Positions 1-5,927 of a stretch of 10,224 nt of DNA are shown one piece after another. Positions within the stretch are counted from its first letter, which is position 1; the number at the start of each line of letters is the position of its first letter. Where the stretch lies: the NCBI GenBank assembly GCA_024645305.1, contig JAHEFU010000003.1:1-10224 (forward strand). The letters are read 5' to 3'. Source of the DNA: Planctomycetales bacterium (GTDB lineage: Bacteria > 4484-113 > JAFGCY01). The translations under genes were made by a program, and so were the position numbers. Under the pieces are notes generated by a model. That model did not search any database. It saw nothing but the letters and a program-made list of their open reading frames with translations, and was not told the origin of the DNA.

Positions 1-2
1 AT

Positions 3-1331
3 TCGCGTGAAACCCTCGACTTCATTGTTGCCAGCGAACCCGGCGAGTTTGCAGATGAACGCCTGCTGCGCTTCCTGCGGGCGGACTTCTCCGGCAACTA
101 TGTGCAGGACCAGATCAAGGACATGGCGGAGGAACTTGCCAACGCTGAGGGCAGTACGACAGTCAGCCTCGGGGAGGACAGCTGGCCCTACCGCGCAATG
201 CCCGTGATCATTGCCAATGAACCAGACTATGAGCGCCGCGGACAGCTGGAGGAGGCCTACATGCAGGTCATGGACAGCTTCAACCCGCTGCGGCAGCGAA
301 TCTTTGAGAAGCTCAGGGAAACTTTGCAGGGCCTGGGCTATGCCAACCAGATTGACTACAGTGAAAAGCTGGCCGAAATGAAGATCCGCCCGCTGGCGGA
401 GCAGATGCGGCGCTTCCTGGACGAGACCGACGAGATTTTTGCCACGCGCCTGCGGCAGTATGCGGCGATCGCCGGGCTGGGTGAGCGCGAGGTGCGCTCA
501 GCCGACCTCAGTTACGTGCTGCGGGCCCGCCAGTATGACGGGATGTTCGCGATGGATGACATGGTACCGGCCCTGGCCCGCACCATGCGCGGTATGGGAA
601 TAGATCTTGACAACCAGAAGAACGTCCTGATCGATCTTGAGGACCGCCCGCGCAAGTCTCCGCGTGCATTCTGTGTCAGTGTGCAGGCCCCGCAGGATGT
701 ACGCATCGTCCTGAAGCCGCACGGCGGGCAGGATGACTTCTCCACTCTGTTCCATGAAGCGGGGCACATGCAGTTCAGCGCGCACATGGATCCGGCGCTG
801 TCCGTAGTCTACCGCCACAGCGGGGATACCAGCGTGCACGAGAGCTACGCCTTCCTGCTGCAGCACCTGGTCAGCAACCCGGTCTGGTGGAGGGAGATCA
901 TGCGCGAGGACCCGGGGGACTATCCGGCCTTCGCCCGTTTCCACCGCCTGTACTTCCTGCGCCGTTACGGCGCCAAGCTGCTCTATGAGATTGAGTTCTA
1001 CGAGCGCGGTGGTGGTGAGGAACTGGCCGACACGTATGTCGAATACCTCAGCAGGGCCAATGCCGTGCAGTACCCTGCGCAGCGCTATCTGGCTGATTTC
1101 GACCGCAACTTCTACGTCCTGCAATACCTGCAGGCCTGGATCTGGGAGGTCCAGCTGCGCCGGCACCTGGAGAGCAAGTTCGGTGGCAACTGGTTCAGCA
1201 GCCGACGGACCGGGGACTTCCTGCGGGGGCTCTGGTCAGAGGGCCAGAAGTTCGATGTGTGGGAGATTGCCAGCCAGCTGGGCTATGAAGGTCTGGACAT
1301 CAGCCAGGTACAGGCTGAAATCACTGCCTGA
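3..1331 (+). CDS. M3-like zinc metallopeptidase, 5' end outside window
   Basis: The reading frame is open from the first bases of the window, so the start lies upstream; 442 codons are visible before the TGA at 1329. The zinc site is the HEAGH motif encoded at 753-767 in the context TLFHEAGHMQF, with a glutamate about 25 residues later in VHESYAFLLQHL as the likely third zinc ligand. This resembles the gluzincin catalytic core of oligoendopeptidase-type M3 enzymes (HExxH plus a downstream Glu), which cut short peptides, usually in the cytoplasm. The rest is helix-rich and without membrane segments in the visible part. The residues around HEAGH differ from classical HEFGH of oligopeptidase A/F, so it may be a divergent M3 or related family. 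A hairpin follows it, and it has no evident link with the cytochrome cluster. Family call fairly sure; substrate unknown. Confidence 0.8.
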   Translation, partial: SRETLDFIVASEPGEFADERLLRFLRADFSGNYVQDQIKDMAEELANAEGSTTVSLGEDSWPYRAMPVIIANEPDYERRGQLEEAYMQVMDSFNPLRQRIFEKLRETLQGLGYANQIDYSEKLAEMKIRPLAEQMRRFLDETDEIFATRLRQYAAIAGLGEREVRSADLSYVLRARQYDGMFAMDDMVPALARTMRGMGIDLDNQKNVLIDLEDRPRKSPRAFCVSVQAPQDVRIVLKPHGGQDDFSTLFHEAGHMQFSAHMDPALSVVYRHSGDTSVHESYAFLLQHLVSNPVWWREIMREDPGDYPAFARFHRLYFLRRYGAKLLYEIEFYERGGGEELADTYVEYLSRANAVQYPAQRYLADFDRNFYVLQYLQAWIWEVQLRRHLESKFGGNWFSSRRTGDFLRGLWSEGQKFDVWEIASQLGYEGLDISQVQAEITA

Positions 1332-1378
1332 TCCGCCTGCCGTCCCGCAATGCAAGCTCCGGGTCTCTCGGGATAAGG

Positions 1379-1413
1379 AATTGCCCGGGTCACCGTTGGC
1401 AACCCGGGCAATT
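1379..1413. terminator. Hairpin terminator between convergent genes
   Basis: A perfect 12-bp stem (1379-1390 with 1402-1413) closes an 11-nt loop (caccgttggca). It lies between the peptidase stop (1331) and the convergent cytochrome stop (1449), where a bidirectional terminator is expected. No real T-tract follows on either strand, so efficiency is uncertain. The central 27 nt (1383-1409) recur at 3838-3864 with only two differences. Confidence 0.6.
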
Positions 1414-1448
1414 GTGAAGCTTGTCTCTCTGTCCTGGATCAGGCAGCG

Positions 1449-3077
1449 TTACTTGCCGTAACGCTCCTCCATGGCCTTCTGGATGCGCTTCGTGAATTCC
1501 TCAGCGCCGCCCTCGAACCAGGCATGTTCCGGCTTTGCCAGAATGGCCTCGATCACTGCCTCAACAGCGTCGGCGTCCTCCATCCGGCCTTCCTCACGGG
1601 CATGTTCGACATACTCGCGGGCCTGGGGAATGAACTCCATGTAGAAGCGCTCGGCTACTTCATACATTCCGTGCCAGTGTGTGTAGTCCGGAGCCATCAT
1701 GCTCGCGCCGTGCCGTGCCCGGCGACCCTCATGGTGCCACAGGTAGAACCAGGTGAAGTCGATCTCCTCGTCAAAGGCTGTGGGTGTTGTCATGTTGTAG
1801 GTCTTGAGCGCACCCATGATCTCCGTTCCCGGTTTGGCGAACTTCTCGTTGTAGAGCAGCACGAGGTTGTCATACTGCTCGTAGAACTTGTTGACATAAT
1901 CCGGTGTGTGGCAGTGGCTGCAGACCTGCTTCATGCGGTCACGTTTCTGGTCCGCCGTGTCCGCGATCAGCTCCGCACGCTTCAGGGGATCTGTCTCAGT
2001 GACGATCTTGTGGTCCGCATCTGTATCCATACGGACGGAGACCGGGGGCCGGTTGGTCCAGCTGATGCGCTCGCCCGGATCGTGGGTGACTTCCCCGCCA
2101 TTGCGCGAGTTACCGGACATGTGGCAGGTGGCGCAGGTCGGGGCTGCACTGTAGTCCTGGCCCAGGATCCATTCGTCAGCGTTGAGGTTCATGTCATCCT
2201 TCAGGTCGCGGAAGGCCACGCCATGCTTGCTTTCCTCGAAGATCTCCTTTTGTGGATGATCCGGACCCATGTGGCACTTGCCGCAATTCTCCGGCTGACG
2301 GGCCCGGCGCGGGCTGAAGTCATGGCGGCTGTGGCAGGCTGAGCAGGAGCCCTTGGAACCATCGAGGTTGAGACGGCCGATGCCGGTGTTGGGCCATGAA
2401 CTGGAGTCAAGGTTCGGCTTGCCGTCAGCGTCACGGGCGATGCGGGCCACCGCTTCCATGTTGGTGGGCATGCCGTTCTCGTCAGGCTGGAAATCCTGGA
2501 AGGTCAGCAGGCTGCCGTCAGTAGCCTGCAGGCTGACCTTGCCGCCGTGGCACTGCTGGCAGCCGGAATTGGCACTGGCCATGCCCTTGACCATGTCGAC
2601 GTCCATGCCGGGCGTGGGGCTGTGCGGATTGAAGTCCTCCCTGGAACCTTCCACCGTTTCGGCCAGGAAGTTGTCCAGCGAGGCCAGGATGTTGCCAGCC
2701 GAGGCATGGTGGCTCTTCTGGAACTGCACGCTCTCCTTCTCATGGCATCTGGCGCAGTCCAGCGGTGTCACCACAGTGGCGATCGTGAATCCGAAGTGGT
2801 CGAAGGCGTCGACCTCACCCTCCGTTGCCACGTGACATTCGTAGCAGGCCACACCCTTCTCGGAGTGGGAGCTGCCCTTCCAATGGTCAATGATGCCCGG
2901 TGTCTGCTCAGTGTGGCATTGCACACAATACTGTGAATCTTCTGAAATCACAGCCTGGGACATGCCATCCGGCACATCCTGGGCCTTGGCTGACCGGAGG
3001 CCCTGCATTGCCAACATTGAAAGCAACGCAATGCCGATGACCGCTGCCACCGCGATTTGTTGCACCCTGGGTTGCAT
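1449..3077 (-). CDS. Octaheme c-type cytochrome, hydroxylamine oxidoreductase (HAO) family
   Basis: 542 residues. ATG at 3077 is chosen because a good Shine-Dalgarno (AAGGGAG) precedes it and the product then opens with a signal peptide (hydrophobic residues 7-24, cleavage likely near AKAQ at 30-33). The frame is open further upstream, but that part overlaps the promoter. Eight CxxCH heme motifs start at C51, C78, C108, C173, C245, C265, C315 and C386. HAO signatures are clear: CSACHSRHDFS (245-255), GPDH (271-274, the Asp-His pair equated with the HAO active site), PTCATCHM (313-320), and a C-terminal region WHHEGRRARHG...DYTHWHG (447-470). The fourth motif corresponds to the P460 heme. There is no C-terminal membrane anchor, so it should be a soluble periplasmic protein. 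The DYTHWHG region differs from the Nitrosomonas GGWTYTEGW around the heme-crosslinking Tyr and looks more like reductive octaheme (nitrite/hydroxylamine reductase) members. Direction of catalysis is unproven. Confidence 0.9.
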   Translation of the reverse strand: MQPRVQQIAVAAVIGIALLSMLAMQGLRSAKAQDVPDGMSQAVISEDSQYCVQCHTEQTPGIIDHWKGSSHSEKGVACYECHVATEGEVDAFDHFGFTIATVVTPLDCARCHEKESVQFQKSHHASAGNILASLDNFLAETVEGSREDFNPHSPTPGMDVDMVKGMASANSGCQQCHGGKVSLQATDGSLLTFQDFQPDENGMPTNMEAVARIARDADGKPNLDSSSWPNTGIGRLNLDGSKGSCSACHSRHDFSPRRARQPENCGKCHMGPDHPQKEIFEESKHGVAFRDLKDDMNLNADEWILGQDYSAAPTCATCHMSGNSRNGGEVTHDPGERISWTNRPPVSVRMDTDADHKIVTETDPLKRAELIADTADQKRDRMKQVCSHCHTPDYVNKFYEQYDNLVLLYNEKFAKPGTEIMGALKTYNMTTPTAFDEEIDFTWFYLWHHEGRRARHGASMMAPDYTHWHGMYEVAERFYMEFIPQAREYVEHAREEGRMEDADAVEAVIEAILAKPEHAWFEGGAEEFTKRIQKAMEERYGK

Positions 3078-3188
3078 TTGAATCTCCCTTGGGCAGAGGC
3101 TTCCATGCTCAACTCTGTCCAGTCTGCCCGCATCTGTATGCATACCGGCATCTGGCAGCATCCGCTGCCGCGAAATTATGATTGCTAT

Positions 3189-3217
3189 ATGATACAGGTG
3201 ATATCTGAAATTGCCAA
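3189..3217 (-). promoter_or_regulatory. Promoter of the octaheme cytochrome gene
   Basis: On the minus strand TTGGCA (3217-3212) and TATCAT (3194-3189) are separated by exactly 17 nt, close to the sigma-70 consensus. Transcription would start near 3182, giving a leader of about 105 nt before the ATG at 3077. The spacer holds TCAGATA (3208-3202), the same half-site that is found in the bc-operon operator and in the regulator promoter. A binding protein there would sit between the -35 and -10 boxes, so repression is the simplest reading. Confidence 0.6.
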
Positions 3218-3327
3218 GATATATGGGGCAAGTTTTCCGGGGAATTCGCCAAACGATAATCCAGTTGCAGCTGGCCAGCCGACTGCCGATTCTACTGAAA
3301 CACTGGCCTCGTCGCTGGGGTAATGTA

Positions 3328-3831
3328 ATGCTGATGAAACGGCAGGACCAAAGCACACAAGCAGGATCCGGCGTACACCGGACAGGCGGGCTGCCGGGTT
3401 TCATCGTATTCATCGACGCTGAGTGCACGTTCTGCAACAACTCTGCCAGCTTCATGCTGCGCCATGATCCGCAGCAGTGCATTCATATTGCCGCACTGCA
3501 GGGGGATACGGCTGCCAGGCTGCTGCCTGAACTGGGCATGGATGCAGATTACATCAGGAGCATCCGCAATGACAACGCAGCTCTCGACGGCATCGTCTGC
3601 GTGCTTGGCGCGGGTACTCCGCGGGCCAGGCTGTATCACCGCAGCCGCGCCGCCAGACTGATTGCCACGAAGATGGGTTTTCCCTGGAACCTGCTGGGCT
3701 GGCTGAGCTGGTGGATCCCGGATGCCCTGCTGGATCCTCTGTATGGCGTTGTCAAACGCAACCGCCACAGGCTGACCGGAAAAGCGTGTGCCCTGCCACC
3801 GCTGGCGCTTCGATCCCGCTACCTGGACTGA
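3328..3831 (+). CDS. DCC-family (DUF393) thiol-disulfide oxidoreductase-like protein
   Basis: 167 residues from the ATG at 3328, preceded by a GGGG-containing Shine-Dalgarno about 8 nt upstream; the ATG at 3334 is an alternative. The DxxCxxC signature of the family reads D30-A-E-C33-T-F-C36 here, after a hydrophobic strand (FIVFI). The C-terminal part also fits: a WWIPDALLDPLYGVVKRNR segment and a last Cys in GKACALPP. No signal peptide is visible, so it is probably cytoplasmic or membrane-associated through its hydrophobic tryptophan-rich stretch (about 115-130). DUF393 proteins are predicted redox-active but have no settled general function. It is divergent from the octaheme gene and separated from it by 250 nt. 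A role in keeping apocytochrome thiols reduced would fit, but that is a guess from location only. Confidence 0.75.
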   Translation: MLMKRQDQSTQAGSGVHRTGGLPGFIVFIDAECTFCNNSASFMLRHDPQQCIHIAALQGDTAARLLPELGMDADYIRSIRNDNAALDGIVCVLGAGTPRARLYHRSRAARLIATKMGFPWNLLGWLSWWIPDALLDPLYGVVKRNRHRLTGKACALPPLALRSRYLD

Positions 3832-3835
3832 AAAA

Positions 3836-3866
3836 GGGCCCGGGTCACCAATGGCAACCCGGGCTC
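3836..3866 (-). terminator. Hairpin terminator with a T-tract on the minus strand
   Basis: Stem 3836-3845 with 3857-3866 (ten pairs, one G.U) and an 11-nt loop (caccaatggca). The run of five A's at 3831-3835 gives a T-tract directly after the hairpin when read from the minus strand, so this is a proper intrinsic terminator in that direction. It may also act for the thiol-oxidoreductase gene ending at 3831. It is nearly identical to the hairpin at 1379-1413. Confidence 0.55.
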
Positions 3867-3897
3867 AGGACCAGGAATAAAGAGTTGCTTGGGAGTA

Positions 3898-4152
3898 TCA
3901 GCCTATAAGTGCCACCGCATTCCGCAGTTGGACCTGCCGTCGCGGCCTGGCAACGCTGCCAAGCTCGGGGGTTCCCTGTTCAGATGCACCTAGCATCCAG
4001 AGACGAAACAGTCTCTCAGGAGTTGAAGCTCCCCGGCTGACCAGTGATGTGACTTCTCCGTTCACCTGAAATTCCACCCTGAAATTTGGCTTGCGCGTCC
4101 ATTTGGTTCCATCCGTGGTATTCCGGACATTGAGGAATCCTAACTCAGATAT
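3898..4152 (-). pseudogene. Possible minus-strand gene remnant (unrecognised)
   Basis: A frame of 84 sense codons is open on the minus strand and ends with TGA at 3900-3898, 32 nt before the hairpin with the minus-strand T-tract. It has no ATG at its beginning and no convincing ribosome site; the first usable start is a GTG at 4077 that would give 59 residues. Readable stretches include WTRKPNFRVEFQVNGEVTS and STPERLFRLWMLG. I do not recognise the sequence. The case for coding is the well-placed terminator; against it stand the missing start and the short length. It may be chance. Apart from this, the hairpin at 3836-3866 and a small stem-loop at 3999-4016 (AGAGAC/GTCTCT), I see nothing else between 3832 and 4129. 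Confidence 0.15.
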
Positions 4153-4159
4153 TTATAAC
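4130..4159 (+). promoter_or_regulatory. Promoter of the Rieske/cytochrome b operon
   Basis: TTGAGG (4130-4135) and TATAAC (4154-4159) are separated by 18 nt, a reasonable sigma-70 pair. The start of transcription would fall near 4166. The -10 box lies in the centre of the palindrome at 4140-4177. The resulting leader before the Rieske ATG is about 205 nt and notably AT-richer than the genes. Confidence 0.5.
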
Positions 4160-4177
4160 ACATAATATCTGAATTAG
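4140..4177. promoter_or_regulatory. 38-bp palindromic operator over the bc-operon promoter
   Basis: Two 14-nt arms (4140-4153 and 4164-4177) are inverted repeats with 13 of 14 positions matching around a 10-nt centre. The inner core is TCAGATATT...AATATCTGA. It covers the -10 box and the predicted start of transcription, the classic position for a repressor. It is AT-rich and lacks a T-tract, so it is not a terminator. The half-site TATCTGA recurs in two other promoters of this window. The Rrf2-family protein encoded at 8859-9332 is the natural candidate ligand. Confidence 0.6.
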
Positions 4178-4371
4178 AAATACTCCATTTGGAAGAATGC
4201 CAGTTTTTACTCTTTGGAAAAAGCTGTCCACCAATTGAGACAAGTTATCAACTGACAGAATTGACCAATGATTCACGAAAGACAATGGACATCCATAATG
4301 TAATTAGTGTACAATCGCCAGAGCTTAAGGCCAGTCCAGTTATGGATAAATCAGGCAGGCAGGTGGAGTTA

Positions 4372-4812
4372 ATGGATCCTAAGCTGTCAAGAAAGCGCTT
4401 CCTGGACACCCTGATGGGTGCTGGAGGACTCGGAGTAATCTCAGTTATCGCTTACCCCTTGCTCAAATTCGTCAATCCACCCGCGCGATCCAGCGAATCC
4501 AGCGAGTGGGTGGACGCAGGGCCGGCGGAAGAGATTCAGACGGGTGGCTTCAAGACAATCATGCATGCCTCAGGCATTCCGCTTGTCCTGGTGAGGCGTT
4601 CCGAGGACGAGTTCATTGCGCTGGAAAAGAAATGCCCGCACCTGGGCTGCATGGTTGAGCTGGAGCAGGGAGAAATGTTTTGTCCCTGCCACGGTGCGAA
4701 ATTCACCCTGGATGGCACACGGATCACTGGCCCCTCTCCCCGCGACCTGAAACGTTACAAGGTTGAGGTCCGGCCCGATGGACACGTGTTCGTTGGCAAG
4801 GAGGTCGGATGA
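4372..4812 (+). CDS. Rieske 2Fe-2S protein of a cytochrome bc complex
   Basis: 146 residues from ATG 4372, chosen because AGGTGGAG (4361-4368) lies just upstream and the protein then begins like other Rieske subunits. In-frame starts further up (TTG 4189, ATG 4285, ATG 4342) lack good ribosome sites and would add AT-rich sequence. SRKRFL at 6-11 is a variant (Arg-Lys) twin-arginine motif, followed by one membrane helix (about 14-34). The cluster-binding boxes are CPHLGC (88-93) and CPCHG (104-108): by family knowledge C88, H90, C104 and H107 bind the 2Fe-2S cluster, and C93/C106 form the disulfide. GPSPRDL (120-126) is the usual proline loop. It accepts electrons from quinol at the Qo site and passes them to a c-type cytochrome. 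It is the first gene of the operon, and its stop overlaps the next start. Confidence 0.93.
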   Translation: MDPKLSRKRFLDTLMGAGGLGVISVIAYPLLKFVNPPARSSESSEWVDAGPAEEIQTGGFKTIMHASGIPLVLVRRSEDEFIALEKKCPHLGCMVELEQGEMFCPCHGAKFTLDGTRITGPSPRDLKRYKVEVRPDGHVFVGKEVG

Positions 4813-5489
4813 TGGACGACGTCCCGCATGAGAACAAGGGTTTCTTTGAAGAGCGCATCGGTATCATCTCCTCTCTCAAGGCTGAGGGTGCCGACATCAT
4901 CCCGGCCCACGCGACCCGCTGGCCAACTTATTTCCTCGGCGGTACTGCCCTGTTGACATTCGTGATCCAGGTGATCACCGGCATCCTGCTGATGTTCTAT
5001 TACAAGCCGACGGTTGATGAAGCCTACGCTTCCATCCAGTTCATCATGACCGAGGTGGAATTCGGCTGGTTTGTACGCTCAGTCCACCACTGGTGCGCCA
5101 ATCTCTTCGTAATCATCATGATGGTGCACATGTGCCGGGTGTTCCTCACCGGCAGCTATAAGCGGCCCCGAGAGCTGCACTGGGTCAGCGGAGTGTTCCT
5201 GCTGATCATGGGGCTGGGCTTCGGTTTCACGGGCTACCTGCTGCCCTGGGACCAGATCGCCTACTGGGCCACTACCGTCGGCACAGAAATGACCAACAGC
5301 GTGCCACCGCCCGCTTTCGGTGAATTCCTGCTGCACTTCTTCCGCGGCGGGGAAAACGTGAGTGGCGACACCCTGACCCGTTTCTACGCGCTGCATGTGA
5401 TGGTCCTGCCGATCATCACCGCACTGCTGGTCGTGATGCACCTCGTGATGGTGCGCACAACCGGTATATCCAATCCCGTGGAGAAGTAG
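4809..5489 (+). CDS. petB: Cytochrome b6-like N-terminal half of cytochrome b
   Basis: 226 residues from ATG 4809, overlapping the Rieske stop in ATGA; the second ATG (4812) is 7 nt from the AGGAGG site and may be the true start. Four-helix cytochrome b core with the b-heme ligands visible: H93 and H107 (13 residues between them) in the second helix, and H196 and H211 (14 between) in the fourth. The 14-residue spacing is the b6-type, in contrast to 13 in mitochondrial-type cytochrome b. GSYKRPRELHWVSGV (115-129) and LLPWDQIAYWA are typical of the b6/QcrB group. The position of the Cys that binds heme ci in plastid b6 and Bacillus QcrB (YCxGG) is Phe here (YFLGG, 41-45), so no heme ci is expected. 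Works in the membrane with the Rieske protein and the next gene. Confidence 0.93.
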   Translation: MMDDVPHENKGFFEERIGIISSLKAEGADIIPAHATRWPTYFLGGTALLTFVIQVITGILLMFYYKPTVDEAYASIQFIMTEVEFGWFVRSVHHWCANLFVIIMMVHMCRVFLTGSYKRPRELHWVSGVFLLIMGLGFGFTGYLLPWDQIAYWATTVGTEMTNSVPPPAFGEFLLHFFRGGENVSGDTLTRFYALHVMVLPIITALLVVMHLVMVRTTGISNPVEK

Positions 5490-5492
5490 ACG

Positions 5493-5927
5493 ATGTATCA
5501 CCCTAAACCAGGAGAAGTCGGAACGGGACCAAAGTTCTGGCCCAACCATATATTCAGTGAACTGGCCTCCGCTGTCTGCCTGCTCGGTCTGATAGTCTTC
5601 CTCGCGGGATTCTTCCCCCACGGCCTGCAGGAACCGGCGGATCCCTTCGTTACTCCTGAACATGTAAAGCCGGAATGGTACTTCCTGGCCCTGTACCAGA
5701 TACTCAAGCTCGTGCCCCGCACGTTTATGGGCATTCAGGACTTCAACAAGCCGGCAACGCTGATCTTCGCGGGAGTGTTCTTCCTTGCGCTGATGGCGCT
5801 ACCCTGGATCGACCGCAGTTCGCCGAAGATCCAGCATCCGCTGCAGCGCCTGCCGATTGTCAGCATCTTCTTCATCGGGCTCTTGATGTTCATAGGGCTC
5901 AGCTACTGGGGAGCGGTATCGAAATGA
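5493..5927 (+). CDS. petD: Subunit IV-like C-terminal half of cytochrome b
   Basis: 144 residues; ATG 5493 lies 3 nt after the previous stop with a GGAGA ribosome site. Three membrane helices are visible (about 24-42, 86-104 and 122-141). The Qo-site motif PEWY is intact at 60-63 in KPEWYFLALYQILKLVP. Together with the preceding gene it makes a complete split cytochrome b, as in b6f and in several bacterial bc complexes with b6-type subunits. Its TGA overlaps the ATG of the next cytochrome, implying translational coupling and joint assembly. Confidence 0.92.
   Translation: MYHPKPGEVGTGPKFWPNHIFSELASAVCLLGLIVFLAGFFPHGLQEPADPFVTPEHVKPEWYFLALYQILKLVPRTFMGIQDFNKPATLIFAGVFFLALMALPWIDRSSPKIQHPLQRLPIVSIFFIGLLMFIGLSYWGAVSK

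Noticed and set aside
3078..3482. Upstream extension of the octaheme cytochrome frame (135 more codons)
   Set aside because: It overlaps a good promoter and the divergent gene, and would bury the signal peptide; the ATG at 3077 has a proper ribosome site.
3961..4050. Riboswitch-like bits (TCTCTCAGG as in glycine riboswitches; CTGAGAGA on the other strand as in TPP elements)
   Set aside because: The other conserved blocks of either riboswitch are missing and no fitting target gene is nearby.
5675..5923. Upstream extension of the nine-heme cytochrome frame
   Set aside because: It lies inside the cytochrome b C-terminal gene in another frame; the signal peptide begins at 5924.
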